Source of the DNA: Lysinibacillus sp. FSL M8-0337
GTDB lineage: Bacteria; Bacillota; Bacilli; Bacillales_A; Planococcaceae
DNA length: 64,000 nt
Direction of reading: 5' to 3'
Assembly: GCF_038593855.1 (NCBI RefSeq)
Contig: NZ_CP151996.1
Coordinates: 1,488,001 to 1,552,000, forward strand
Positions 25,237 to 35,279 of the stretch are shown one piece after another. The position numbers and the translations under genes were made by a program. Every line of letters begins with the position of its first letter. Position 1 is the stretch's first letter. The notes below the pieces were generated by a model. That model was not told where the DNA came from. It saw nothing but the letters and a program-made list of their open reading frames with translations, and did not search any database.

Positions 25237-25767
25237 TTGACGCTATTTGGCTATTCACTCGAACAAATTTATTTGGTGGTATTAATTTTCGCGGGACTTG
25301 CAACGATTTTGTTTATGTTTTTCGGCGAAGTAGTCGAGGGCATTGGGGATGGTCTACCGATTTTTAATCCAAGTGTCATTTTATCATTCTTAACATTGAT
25401 GTCAGCAGCTGGATTTATATTAGAAAAGTTAGCCTTTTTCCCTAGCGTATGGAACATAGGTGTGGCTGCTATCATCGGCGTGATTTTAAGTGCCCTATTT
25501 TATTTATTTATTCTTGTTCCACTAAAATCAGCGGATGTTTCATTAGCCTATACGGAACAATCTCTTGAGGGGCAGTTAGGTAAAGTGATTGTACCAATAC
25601 CAGAAGATGGCTTTGGTGAAGTTGTTATTGAGACAACGAGCGGTATGATTGCAAAGCGCGCAGCAGGCTATGACAATGAGGTCATTGATTATGATTCGAC
25701 CGTCCTTGTTGTTGAAGTGAAGGAAGGCACTCTTTTTGTAAGAGCCTATGAAAAAAAGTTTATATAA
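25237..25767 (+). CDS. yuaF: NfeD-like membrane protein YuaF
   Basis: About 176 aa. Three or four transmembrane helices fill residues 5-105, then a beta-rich OB-like domain (GQLGKVIVPIPEDGFGEVVIE, described in part; then YDSTVLVVEV) faces the cytoplasm. It is the usual partner of flotillin in Bacillus. The best start is TTG at 25237, placed after AAAGGGGTG; a GTG at 25228 lies inside that ribosome site. The gene is followed 15 bases later by floT and preceded by a sigma-W promoter. Confidence 0.87.
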   Translation: MTLFGYSLEQIYLVVLIFAGLATILFMFFGEVVEGIGDGLPIFNPSVILSFLTLMSAAGFILEKLAFFPSVWNIGVAAIIGVILSALFYLFILVPLKSADVSLAYTEQSLEGQLGKVIVPIPEDGFGEVVIETTSGMIAKRAAGYDNEVIDYDSTVLVVEVKEGTLFVRAYEKKFI

Positions 25768-25782
25768 AGGAGAGATACAGTA

Positions 25783-27339
25783 ATGTCAATGGAGATTTTA
25801 ATTGTCTTGGGAATTGTAGCATTTATTTTAATCGCACTAGTGGCACTGTATGTAACAAAGTATCGTACAGCGGGTCCTGATGAGGCACTGATTGTGACAG
25901 GTAGCTATCTTGGCTCAAAAAATGTACATAAAGATGAGTCGGGAAACCGTATTAAAATTATTCGTGGGGGCGGTACATTTGTCTTCCCAATTTTCCAGCA
26001 AGCACAACCATTAAGCCTATTATCAAGTAAGTTAGAAGTGACAACGCCTGAAGTTTATACAGAGCAAGGTGTTCCCGTAATGGCGGATGGTACAGCGATT
26101 ATTAAAATTGGTGGTTCCATTTCAGAAATCGCTACAGCGGCTGAACAGTTTTTAGGAAAGCAAAAGGCAGAACGTGAAGGGGAAGCACGTGAAGTATTAG
26201 AAGGACATTTACGTTCTATTTTAGGATCGATGACAGTTGAGGAAATTTATAAAAATCGAGATAAATTTTCGCAAGAGGTACAACGTGTAGCTTCTCAAGA
26301 TTTAGCGAAGATGGGTCTTGTTATTGTGTCCTTTACAATTAAAGATGTGCGTGATAAAAATGGTTACCTTGATTCACTAGGGAAGCCAAGAATTGCACAA
26401 GTGAAACGTGATGCAGATATTGCAACTGCCGAGGCAGAAAAAGAAACGCGCATTAAACGAGCAGAAGCATCAAAAGAAGCGCAAAAAGCCGAGCTAGAAC
26501 GGGCAACAGAAATTGCGGAAGCGGAAAAAGAAAATCAATTAAAAGTGGCGGAATTCCGTCGTGAACAAGATATAGCCAAAGCGCGTGCTGACCAAGCTTA
26601 TGAATTAGAAACGGCACGTGCGAAGCAGGAAGTAACGGAGCAAGAAATGCAAATTCGCATTATTGAACGTCAAAAGCAAATTGAATTAGAAGAAAAAGAG
26701 ATTCTACGTCGTGAAAAGCAATATGATTCAGAAGTGAAGAAAAAGGCAGATGCCGACCGCTATGCAGTTGAGCAAAATGCAGAGGCAGAAAAAATGCGTG
26801 AGCTTGCACAGGCAGATGCGGAAAAATATCGTATTGAGTCGTTAGCAAAAGCGGAAGCAGAGAAAATACGTTTAGATGGTATTGCGAAAGCGGATGCTGA
26901 GCGTGCGCAAGGTGAAACAGATGCCGATATTATTCGTCTTCGTGGTCTAGCGGAAGCGGAAGCAAAACGTAAAATTGCGGAAGCCTTTGAATACTACGGT
27001 CAAGCAGCTGTCCTTGATATGGTTGTACGCATGATGCCTGAGTATGCAAAAGAGCTTGCAAGTCCACTTGGCAATATTGACAAAATTACAGTTGTTGACA
27101 CGGGTGGTGGAGAAGGAGGCAGTGGCGCGAACAAGGTCACTTCTTATGCAACGAATTTAATGTCAACCTTGCAAGAAACATTAAAGGAAACTTCCGGTAT
27201 TGATATGAAGGAGTTAATCGAAAGCTATGCGGGCAAGCATACATTGCGTCCAGAGCTTGAGCGTATTGCAACGGAGCTAGTGAAAAAGCCAGAGCCTGTT
27301 GTGACGACAGAACAAGTAAAAGAAACCGTCGAACAATAA
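25783..27339 (+). CDS. floT: Flotillin FloT (YuaG)
   Basis: 518 aa. One N-terminal membrane segment (residues about 4-23), an SPFH/band-7 domain (about 25-200), then a long Ala/Glu/Lys coiled coil (about 205-400) rich in EAEKE repeats, and a C-terminal tail with a Gly-rich stretch (GGGEGG). This is the standard flotillin layout; it organises lipid domains and scaffolds membrane proteins. It is in an operon with yuaF under a sigma-W-type promoter, implying induction by envelope stress or antibiotics. Confidence 0.93.
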   Translation: MSMEILIVLGIVAFILIALVALYVTKYRTAGPDEALIVTGSYLGSKNVHKDESGNRIKIIRGGGTFVFPIFQQAQPLSLLSSKLEVTTPEVYTEQGVPVMADGTAIIKIGGSISEIATAAEQFLGKQKAEREGEAREVLEGHLRSILGSMTVEEIYKNRDKFSQEVQRVASQDLAKMGLVIVSFTIKDVRDKNGYLDSLGKPRIAQVKRDADIATAEAEKETRIKRAEASKEAQKAELERATEIAEAEKENQLKVAEFRREQDIAKARADQAYELETARAKQEVTEQEMQIRIIERQKQIELEEKEILRREKQYDSEVKKKADADRYAVEQNAEAEKMRELAQADAEKYRIESLAKAEAEKIRLDGIAKADAERAQGETDADIIRLRGLAEAEAKRKIAEAFEYYGQAAVLDMVVRMMPEYAKELASPLGNIDKITVVDTGGGEGGSGANKVTSYATNLMSTLQETLKETSGIDMKELIESYAGKHTLRPELERIATELVKKPEPVVTTEQVKETVEQ

Positions 27340-27348
27340 AATAGTAAG

Positions 27349-27386
27349 AAAAGCTACCTAAAACTTCGGGATTAGGTAGCTTTTTT
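27349..27386 (+). terminator. Terminator of the yuaF-floT operon
   Basis: 13-bp perfect stem (AAAAGCTACCTAA with TTAGGTAGCTTTT) followed by T6, 9 bases after the floT stop. Confidence 0.9.
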
Positions 27387-27483
27387 ATGCTAAGTGGAAC
27401 TTTTAATGGCGATGGATGAAGTAATAGTGGCGCAAAGCCAATTACTATTAGCGGCGAATCTCGTTACCCAATAGTACCGATGC

Positions 27484-28020
27484 TTATGTCCATTCGCTCG
27501 CAAGCATGCCGTAAACGACGTGATCCACATAGTGATCGTATAGCCATTCTGCCGCGCGAATTGTTCCTTCCGTTTTAAAACCAAGTCGCTCCGGAATCGC
27601 GCGACTTTTTGTATTGCCAACAGCAACACGGATTTCCACTTTGTTTAACTGGAGCTCGACAAAAGCATACTGTAATAGCGCTTGTACTGTTGTCGTCATA
27701 ATGCCGTGCCCTTGAGCATCTGCACTAAGCCAATAGCCAATGGCTGCAATTTTATTTGCATGATTAATCGTATTAAAACCCGCAATGCCTACAATTTTAT
27801 CGCGGAAAATAAGCACAAAGGACATACTACTTTTTGCTTCATAGCCAGCAATACAGCCTTCTATATAGCCTTTTGTATCCGCTAGTTCCTTTGTGAAATC
27901 TAACCATGGTAACCATTCCCGTAAATATGCTCTCGATGTATCTGTTAGTGCGAAAACCGTTTCTGCATCATCTAGCGTGATGGTTCTTAACATTAGTTCG
28001 TGATTGATTGTAATCTGCAT
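27484..28020 (-). CDS. GNAT acetyltransferase, RimJ/RimL type
   Basis: 178 aa. It follows the ribosomal-protein-serine acetyltransferase pattern: LRTITLDDAETVFALTDTSR, REWLPWLDF, then the acetyl-CoA loop GYWLSADAQGHGIMTTTVQA and AVGNTKSRAIPERLGFKTEG. Members acetylate N-terminal amines of ribosomal proteins or other substrates. Length is normal for the family. GGAGGG lies 11 bases before the ATG. Confidence 0.88.
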   Translation of the reverse strand: MQITINHELMLRTITLDDAETVFALTDTSRAYLREWLPWLDFTKELADTKGYIEGCIAGYEAKSSMSFVLIFRDKIVGIAGFNTINHANKIAAIGYWLSADAQGHGIMTTTVQALLQYAFVELQLNKVEIRVAVGNTKSRAIPERLGFKTEGTIRAAEWLYDHYVDHVVYGMLASEWT

Positions 28021-28048
28021 TGGTTTTGTAGCCCTCCGTTTCCGTAGT

Positions 28049-28873
28049 TTATTTCAAGGCATTATGCATAAAGCCCTTCATTTCTTGACTTAATGTTGTG
28101 AGTTCGTCAATAATTTCACTAAAATCTTGGACAAGTTGTGCTTGTTCATTAGTTGCGTCGGAGATTTGACCCATGTTTTTCTTTAAATTATCAAGATTTC
28201 TAGTAATATTGCGCAGAGAAGCTTCAATATTTTCCGTGGCACTTGACGTTTCAAAAGAAAGTTTTCTAACTTCCTGTGCTACGATATTAAAACCAGCTCC
28301 ATGCTGACCCGCACGTGCAGCTTCAATCGAGGCATTTAAGCCAAGTAAATTTGTCTGTTGAGAAATGTTTTTTATTAAATCTGTGACATCATTTGTTTTT
28401 TCAGAATCTTCTAGGGCATGTTGTGCCTGTTTATTAATTTCCTCACTCGTGGCAGCTAACTCCTCCGAATGAGAGGCGATGTTATGTACTTTATCTTGAA
28501 GGTTATAGACGATACTATCCATTGTATTCATATAATGTTCGAGTTTTAGCTCATTATCGATAGGAAGTCCAAACGCTAGAGCGCCGATCACTTTGCCATT
28601 TTCTCGAATTGGGAATGCAAAGGCGTTAATGGCAATGCCATATACATCCTCGGGTATGATGACATCTGCATTTTTTCCAGTAAAGGCGATGTAAACATTT
28701 TGATCATTTGCATTTACTTGTTGCCCATCTACATAACCTGAGTCAACACGTTTGCCTGCTAAATATTTTACAACTGTTTCACTTTCTTTATCAACGACAG
28801 CTACAATGGCTTCTTCTTTTAATGCAAGATGGATATAGTGCGCTGATTGTGCTAAAGCTTCGATTATTTTCAT
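28049..28873 (-). CDS. Soluble chemoreceptor-like MCP
   Basis: 274 aa with no transmembrane segment. Residues 1-115 form a small cytoplasmic sensor ([32 protein letters not shown]) followed by a short MCP signalling domain with the tip region [21 protein letters not shown]. This matches the B. subtilis YfmS type of soluble receptors. The shorter coiled coil lacks the full methylation helices of the membrane receptors. Ligand unknown. Confidence 0.87.
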   Translation of the reverse strand: MKIIEALAQSAHYIHLALKEEAIVAVVDKESETVVKYLAGKRVDSGYVDGQQVNANDQNVYIAFTGKNADVIIPEDVYGIAINAFAFPIRENGKVIGALAFGLPIDNELKLEHYMNTMDSIVYNLQDKVHNIASHSEELAATSEEINKQAQHALEDSEKTNDVTDLIKNISQQTNLLGLNASIEAARAGQHGAGFNIVAQEVRKLSFETSSATENIEASLRNITRNLDNLKKNMGQISDATNEQAQLVQDFSEIIDELTTLSQEMKGFMHNALK

Positions 28874-29174
28874 GAAATACCTCCAAATTGTAGAATAACA
28901 GTCATTATATTACTCACTGTAGCATATTAATGCCGAATTCAACATAGCAAAAACATGCATTTAACATTAAATTACTGTTCTTACTACTAAATGGATTACT
29001 TAGAGAAAATAGAAAGACTACCATTTAGCAATCTATAGAATTGTCAAATAAAAATGGTGGAAAATATAAAGATGATTTTTGTTTTTGTCTATTTTTTGAC
29101 AATTTACAATGTATTTTAGAGAATATTGTATTAGAATAATAGATAGATGGACTCGTAAATGGAAGGAGATTGAA
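28874..29174. other. AT-rich promoter region between divergent genes
   Basis: No gene seen. It must hold divergent promoters for the soluble chemoreceptor and the MFS gene; TTAGAATAAT at about 29130 and the GGAAGGAG site at 29160-29168 belong to the MFS side. Confidence 0.5.
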
Positions 29175-30380
29175 ATGGATTATATAGAGAAAGGAACAAA
29201 GGCATTCCACAAAGCAAATTGGGCTTAATTTTTAGCTGGATTTATTACCTTTGCGAATTTATACGTTTCGCAGCCATTGTTACCGACATTTGCAGAGGAA
29301 TTTCATGTCTCGCCAGCAGTTGCGAGTTTGTCACTATCGGTGACTACATTGGCACTGTCAATTAGTATGATCATTGTCGGCTCATTCTCTGAGGCGTGGG
29401 GAAGAAAGTCATTAATGACGCTTTCGATATTTGCCGCATCCATTTTGACGTTAGCACTCGCTTTTTCACCGAATTTTGAAACAATATTAGTATTGCGTGT
29501 TATTCAAGGTGTAGTGTTTGCAGGCTTACCAGCAATTGCGATGGCTTATTTAGGAGAGGAAATGAACCCATCTAGCCTTGGTATTGCAATGGGACTTTAC
29601 ATAAGTGGTAATTCTGTAGGTGGTCTTAGTGGACGTGTCATTATTGGTACATTAACAGATCTTTATAACTGGCAGGTTGGTATGATTGTACTTGGTGTTA
29701 TTAGTTTAATCATTAGTGTGTTATTTGTCTGGATGCTACCGAACTCGCAGCATTTTTCGGCACGGCCGTTACAAATAAAAGCTTTAACCAAATCACTTAT
29801 GCAGCATTTAAAGGATCCATCCATGCAGTGCTTGTTTGCTATTAGCTTTGTGCTAATGGGAAGCTTTGTGACACTTTACAATTATATTGGTTTTAAATTA
29901 ATGGCACCTCCCTATCATTTGAGTGCCACAATTGTCGGTTGGATATTTGTAATTTATTTAGTCGGGACATTTAGCTCCGCGTGGTTTGGCAGTTTAGCTG
30001 ATCGTTTTGGGCGACAAAAAATGTTATTGTTAGCCATTGCAATTATGCTTGCTGGTGCCATTATTACTTTACAAGGTCTACTACTATTAAAAATAGTAGG
30101 GATTACAGTGTTTACCTTTGGCTTTTTTGCAGCCCATTCAATCGCAAGTGGATGGGTGAGCAAACGAGCTACTCATGATAAAGCACAAGCATCTTCTTTA
30201 TATTTATTTTTCTACTATTTTGGCTCTAGTGTCGGTGGGACGGTAGGGGGCATATTTTGGATGCATTTTGGTTGGTTTGGTGTGGTTGCAATGATCACGA
30301 TCTTTTTAGTCATTGCTTGTGGGCTAACATTTGTTTTAAAAAGCATTATTGCCAAACAACGGTTCCTTACTGGGCATTAG
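29175..30380 (+). pseudogene. MFS transporter interrupted by a nonsense codon
   Basis: A good ribosome site (GGAAGGAG) precedes ATG 29175. The frame reads KAFHKANWA and then TAA (29226-29228), and continues in the same frame FLAGFITFANLYVSQPLLP through a full 12-helix major facilitator protein to 30380. One base (TAA for TTA, Leu) explains the break. The downstream part is intact, with the motifs GSFSEAWGRKS and GSLADRFGRQK. It looks like an arabinose/drug efflux-type member. Re-initiation at TTG 29277 would lose most of the first helix. Either a recent inactivation or a sequencing error. Confidence 0.85.
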
Positions 30381-30432
30381 ATTGAGGTGCTAAGTTAGTT
30401 TTACAACTAGGCATTAATAAAAGCGAGCAAAG

Positions 30433-30472
30433 AAAAAGTGTTAGATTGATTGTCGTCAATCTAACACTTTTT
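30433..30472. terminator. Terminator between the MFS gene and fabI
   Basis: 17-bp perfect inverted repeat (30433-30449 with 30456-30472) with A5 and T5 ends, 6 bases from the fabI stop; it can act in both directions. Confidence 0.9.
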
Positions 30473-30477
30473 AGGTG

Positions 30478-31260
30478 TTAACCCATAATATTATAGCCTG
30501 CGTCAATATAGATTGTTTCGCCTGTTACACCACGTGATAAGTGAGATAACATCACGATTGTCATATCAGCTACTTCATCTTGTTGAACATTACGTTTTAA
30601 CGGTGCTGTCTCTTCAATTTTGTGTAAAATTGTATTAAATGAAGGAACACCTTTCGCAGCAAGTGTACGAATAGCACCTGCAGATATTGCATTGACACGG
30701 ATATTGTCTTGACCAATATCAGCAGCAAGGTAGCGCATAGATGCTTCTAATGCAGCTTTGGCAACACCCATTACGTTGTAGCCATCAAGTACACGTTCTG
30801 CACCTAGGTAACTCATTGTTACAATAGAGCCGCCTTCTGTCATGTATGGATGTGCTGCTTTTGCTGTTGAAATAAGGGAATAGGCGCTTGTATCTTGGGC
30901 AAATGCATAGCCATCACGAGTTGTTTCTAAAAAGCGATTGTGTAAATCTTCTGCATTGGCAAATGCTACTGAGTGCACAATACCGTGGATAACGCCAACT
31001 TTTGAACCGATTTCATCGAATGCTGCTTTTGTGCTTTCATCACTGTTCACATCGCATTGCACAACAAGAGCATCTGCATGCCCATAGTTTTCAAGTTGTT
31101 TTTGTAATTTTTTTAAAGAACGTTCCTGACGATACGTGAAAATCACGTTTGCCCCTACATCAAATAAACGTTTAGCAATCCCCCAAGCAATACTGCGATC
31201 GTTTGCAACGCCCATTACGACAATATTTTTATCTTTTAATTGTAATAAATTATCCATCAT
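30478..31260 (-). CDS. fabI: Enoyl-[acyl-carrier-protein] reductase (NADH) FabI
   Basis: 260 aa, the last reductive step of fatty-acid elongation. The N-terminal nucleotide loop is GVANDRSIAWGIAK. The catalytic pair is Tyr151 and Tyr161 with Lys168 (the Y-x6-K form that marks FabI). IRTLAAKGVP and the C-terminal DAGYNIMG are conserved. It is the triclosan target. It stands alone, with its own terminator and a 200-bp upstream gap; AAGGGG precedes the ATG. Confidence 0.95.
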   Translation of the reverse strand: MMDNLLQLKDKNIVVMGVANDRSIAWGIAKRLFDVGANVIFTYRQERSLKKLQKQLENYGHADALVVQCDVNSDESTKAAFDEIGSKVGVIHGIVHSVAFANAEDLHNRFLETTRDGYAFAQDTSAYSLISTAKAAHPYMTEGGSIVTMSYLGAERVLDGYNVMGVAKAALEASMRYLAADIGQDNIRVNAISAGAIRTLAAKGVPSFNTILHKIEETAPLKRNVQQDEVADMTIVMLSHLSRGVTGETIYIDAGYNIMG

Positions 31261-31427
31261 TTATAAGAATCCCCTTTACGAAATAATATCTGTTATTAGT
31301 ACCAACTACTAAAATCTTATCATACATAAATTATGGTTGCAATAACAAGATGAAAAGGGCATAAAATTGATTTCAATGCGCTCTTCAATTCTAGGAAACA
31401 TTGAGTTTGTTAATGACATATGCATAA

Positions 31428-31457
31428 AAAAAGGCACCCTTTATTGGATGCCTTTTT
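31428..31457 (-). terminator. Terminator of the ferredoxin gene
   Basis: AAAAAGGCA pairs with TGCCTTTTT, with A/T runs, just past the ferredoxin stop on the minus strand. Confidence 0.75.
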
Positions 31458-31470
31458 AGTAAGGTATAGA

Positions 31471-31821
<351 letters not shown>

Positions 31822-31824
31822 TCA

Positions 31825-32853
31825 ATGTTTTATCAAATTTTATTGCAAATCTTTCAAAAACTAAATAACGAACGTACCGTTTCAGCGGCCTATCATATCC
31901 TTAGAGGAAAGCGTTCAGGCCAGACCATTCAAGATGTTGGACTGTTTCAGTTACATAACTATTTTGGATTACTCCCAAAGCTGCCTCGTGCGATATTTGA
32001 TGAAGCTGTTTCTACCTTTTTGCAATATAGTTGGTTAATTATGCAGGAATCAGGTCACTATTCCATGAAAAAGCTAGGTTTACAGCGAGCAGCGCAAACA
32101 CCATCTTTTTTATTTGACGGTTGGCATTATCGAGGAAATGAACAGGTGTTTTTTGCACGGCTTTCCTTAGTTGTACAAAGTTTGTCCTATCAAAAAGAGG
32201 GGATTCGGTCATTTTCACCTATAAGTAAAGATACACAAGTACAATCATGGGTACGTGCTTTTTTACAAGACCAGCAGTATCAATCAGGGCATTTGCAACA
32301 GCAATTACTAGATGAATGCTTGCGTGTGTTCGCAACACTAGCCGTTTCTGAAAGCAATAAGCAACTTGCTCTTTATCGATTGAGTGGCTATAGTTTACCA
32401 GGTTGGACATGGCAGCAACTTTCCAGTGAACGCAAAGAAACGGTACTTGATAGTCAATTAGCATTTATTGAGTTACTACATACACTATTGAATGAAGTGC
32501 ATGCAACAAACAACTACCCGTTGCTTGGCAAAATAGCAGAAGAATTGCGAGTAAAGGCATTGTTGACAGATTCGACACAGCAAACTGCCTATTTATATGA
32601 CCAAGGGTATTCAATTGAGCAAATTGTACAAATTAGAAAGTTGAAACAAAGTACAATTGAAGATCATTTAGTTGAAATAGCAATGAACGAACCGAACTTT
32701 TCGATTGGTCCGTTCGTCTCTTATGAGGAAGCGGAAAAAGTTTGGCAGGCTTCCAAGCAATATCAAACAAAGAAATTAAAGGCATTGCATGAAGTGGTCA
32801 ATGACTTGAGTTATTTCCAGCTCAGACTTGTCCTCGCGAAAGGAGAAGTATAA
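31825..32853 (+). CDS. ypbB: Helix-turn-helix protein YpbB
   Basis: 342 aa. The N-terminus FYQILLQIFQKLNNERTVSAAYHILRG, seen in two pieces, matches YpbB of Bacillus; the C-terminal part has a helix-turn-helix (DQGYSIEQIVQIRKLKQST, then EDHLVEIAM) of the type found at RecQ C-termini. It lies directly before the RecQ gene with a TAATG overlap, suggesting a split or helper subunit for the helicase. The first in-frame TTG (31807) overlaps the GGAGG site, so I start at ATG 31825. Confidence 0.87.
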   Translation: MFYQILLQIFQKLNNERTVSAAYHILRGKRSGQTIQDVGLFQLHNYFGLLPKLPRAIFDEAVSTFLQYSWLIMQESGHYSMKKLGLQRAAQTPSFLFDGWHYRGNEQVFFARLSLVVQSLSYQKEGIRSFSPISKDTQVQSWVRAFLQDQQYQSGHLQQQLLDECLRVFATLAVSESNKQLALYRLSGYSLPGWTWQQLSSERKETVLDSQLAFIELLHTLLNEVHATNNYPLLGKIAEELRVKALLTDSTQQTAYLYDQGYSIEQIVQIRKLKQSTIEDHLVEIAMNEPNFSIGPFVSYEEAEKVWQASKQYQTKKLKALHEVVNDLSYFQLRLVLAKGEV

Positions 32854-34295
32854 TGGAACTAGAGCAAACATTAGCAAAATATTTCGGTTATTCCACCTTT
32901 CGGCCAGGTCAAAAAGAGGTAATTGAAGCAATTCTTAGCGGGAAAGATGTCATTGCGTTATTGCCAACTGGTATGGGTAAGTCATTGTGCTATCAGTTGC
33001 CCGCTTATTTATTGCAAAAACCAGTGTTAATAGTGTCTCCGTTATTGTCTTTAATGCAAGATCAAGTAGAGCAACTGAAGCGATTTGGTGAAAAAAGAGT
33101 AGTAGCATTAAATTCATTTTTAACAGTAGAAGAAAAACGATATGCACTCCATTTTTTAGAACAGTATCGCTTTATTTTCACATCGCCAGAGATGCTGTTA
33201 CAACAACAGGTGCAGGAGAAGTTAGCAAATATGACGTTAAGTCTTATCGTTGTGGATGAAGCACATTGTATCTCGCAGTGGGGATTTGATTTTCGTCCGG
33301 ATTATTTGCGCATCGGCGACTGGTTTTCACAAGGTAATCGTCCTCCTGTATTAGCGTTGTCTGCGACTGCAACTGAAAAAGTAGTAAAAGATATTCATGC
33401 TACACTATCACTGCATGCACCGTTTGAATTTATGTATAATGTTGATCGTCCAAATATTCACCTCGGACGTGTTCTTTTCGAGGATAGGGCCGATAAAGCA
33501 AGATGGATAGTGGAACATGTAAAAAAAACAGCTGGACCAGGTATTTTATATTTGTCATCACGCAAGCGTGCTGAGCAATATTGTGAACTGTTTATGCAAG
33601 CGGGTTTGCGAGCTGCCGCTTATCATGCAGGCTATAGCGCGGAGGACCGTCAATTTATTCAACAGCAGTTTATCGATGGAGAGTTAGATTGGATTGTGGC
33701 GACCAATGCGTTTGGCATGGGCATCAATAAGGGAGATATTCGACAGGTGATACATGAAACAATGCCTGCCAATGTCGCGAATTATATGCAAGAAATTGGG
33801 CGCGCAGGTCGTGATGGTAAACCTGCACTTGCGATTTTACTTTACAGCGATGGTGACGAGGAACTGGCGAAATTTGTAGTAACAGGAGATTTACCGTCAT
33901 CTAGTCATGTCGATCGCTATCAAGAACTTGTATGGCAGCGTATTGCCCCCTCTCAAATGTTAAAAAATGGTGAGTTGAGTGAAACAGCCTTTCGTGTGCT
34001 AGATTACTGGCTCCATCAGGAATCTGAAGAACGAGTAAAAGCACGACTTCATCATTTCGCACTTGAAAAATATCAGGCAGTAGATGAAATGTTAAAAATT
34101 ACAAAGACAAAAAATTGTATACGTGAGCAGCTTGTCGGGTATTTTGGGCAAAAATTGCAGAAAAAACCTGAAAACTGTTGTGAAAATTGTGGAATCCATT
34201 ATGATGAAATCAATACAGTACGCATGAAGGAAGAGAAGAGAGTAGAAATGATGGCGTGGGAAAGTCGATTAAAACAGCTTTTAATAAGCGACTAG
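32853..34295 (+). CDS. recS: RecQ-family ATP-dependent DNA helicase (RecS type)
   Basis: 480 aa. Helicase motifs in order: the Q-motif region FGYSTFRPGQKEVI, Walker A PTGMGKSLCYQLP, Walker B DEAHCISQWGHDFRP-type (here GFDFRP), SATATEKV, ATNAFGMGINKGDIRQV and QEIGRAGRDG. The C-terminus has the RecQ zinc cysteines (CIREQLVGYF, then CCENCG). The short length and absence of an HRDC domain fit RecS of Bacillus. The start overlaps the ypbB stop by one base. Confidence 0.93.
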   Translation: MELEQTLAKYFGYSTFRPGQKEVIEAILSGKDVIALLPTGMGKSLCYQLPAYLLQKPVLIVSPLLSLMQDQVEQLKRFGEKRVVALNSFLTVEEKRYALHFLEQYRFIFTSPEMLLQQQVQEKLANMTLSLIVVDEAHCISQWGFDFRPDYLRIGDWFSQGNRPPVLALSATATEKVVKDIHATLSLHAPFEFMYNVDRPNIHLGRVLFEDRADKARWIVEHVKKTAGPGILYLSSRKRAEQYCELFMQAGLRAAAYHAGYSAEDRQFIQQQFIDGELDWIVATNAFGMGINKGDIRQVIHETMPANVANYMQEIGRAGRDGKPALAILLYSDGDEELAKFVVTGDLPSSSHVDRYQELVWQRIAPSQMLKNGELSETAFRVLDYWLHQESEERVKARLHHFALEKYQAVDEMLKITKTKNCIREQLVGYFGQKLQKKPENCCENCGIHYDEINTVRMKEEKRVEMMAWESRLKQLLISD

Positions 34296-34382
34296 ACTAA
34301 ACTTACGGTCATTTACTTTTTTCGCAAAATTCGTCATAATAGAATGATAGAAGAATGCGTAGCAAGGTTGGAGGAAAGTCGA

Positions 34383-35120
34383 ATGAGTAAAGAAGACTAT
34401 CGTGATAAAATCGAAGAACATCGTCAGTCATTTGAAGAAGAACAACAAGAACAGCAAAATCTATCTAGAGTTTCAAGAATGAATAAAAATGGAAGTAATA
34501 ACAAAAAGCCGAAAAATACAAAACAACGTAAATTTCCTTTAATGACGATTCTTTTTGTTACATTTATCTTAATTCCATTAACTATATTAATTTATTTTGT
34601 GCAATTCTATGATCCTGGTAAAACGATTGAAGAAGCTGAAAAAGATACGATGGATGCTGTAGTAGAAATTGATAAAACTGATGGAAAAGCGGAAGCTTCT
34701 ACATCAGCGGATAAAGAAAAAGATGATAAGGCAAATGAACAAGCAAAAGAACAAGCGCAAAAAGATGCTGAAAAGCTAGCTGCACAACAAAAAGCTGCTG
34801 AAGAAACAAAGAAGACAGAAGAAGCGAAAAAGGCTGAAGAGGCGAAAAAAGCAGAAGAAGCGAAGAAAGCACAGCAACAGGCAGAGGCAGCGAAAAAGGC
34901 TGAAGAAGCGAAAAAAGCTGAGCAAGCACGTAAAGCAGAACAAGAAAAGCAAAATGCGACACAAGTAAAAACACATACAGTTAAACCTAATGAAAATCTA
35001 TATCGTATTGCATTGAATCACTACGGTGATGGTAGTGAAGCAACGCTAGCGAAAATTCGAGCTGCGAACGGTATGACGTCTGACACGGTAATTGTTGGGC
35101 AAGTCATTAAACTACCATAA
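34383..35120 (+). CDS. ypbE: LysM-domain membrane protein YpbE
   Basis: 245 aa. A cytoplasmic N-terminus (about 1-50), one transmembrane helix (LMTILFVTFILIPLTILIYF), a long Ala/Lys/Glu-rich spacer (about 95-195, repeated KKAEEAKKAEEA units), and a C-terminal LysM domain (THTVKPNENLYRIALNHYG to GQVIKLP) that binds peptidoglycan. Matches YpbE by position and layout. The spacer repeat is coding; its reverse frames are shadows. I use the ATG at 34383 after TTGGAGG. Confidence 0.9.
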   Translation: MSKEDYRDKIEEHRQSFEEEQQEQQNLSRVSRMNKNGSNNKKPKNTKQRKFPLMTILFVTFILIPLTILIYFVQFYDPGKTIEEAEKDTMDAVVEIDKTDGKAEASTSADKEKDDKANEQAKEQAQKDAEKLAAQQKAAEETKKTEEAKKAEEAKKAEEAKKAQQQAEAAKKAEEAKKAEQARKAEQEKQNATQVKTHTVKPNENLYRIALNHYGDGSEATLAKIRAANGMTSDTVIVGQVIKLP

Positions 35121-35216
35121 GAAAAACGGTGTCATTCTTTGGCAACGATGTTTTTCTAGTATAAAATAAAGGACAAACGTCAACACCAACATAAGGTTGA
35201 GGCAAACGTCTAATTA

Positions 35217-35257
35217 GCAAAAAGGCGATTCTATAGCGTATTGAATCGCCTTTTTGC
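35217..35257 (+). terminator. Terminator after ypbE
   Basis: 15-bp perfect stem (35217-35231 with 35243-35257) with A5/T5. It ends the ypbB-recS-ypbE transcript. Confidence 0.9.
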
Positions 35258-35279
35258 TATCGTAAGGAGAAGTGAGGGA

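Noticed and set aside
34699-34976. Hydrophobic minus-strand frames opposite ypbE
   Set aside because: They are the reverse of the Ala/Lys/Glu spacer repeat of the LysM protein; no start site.
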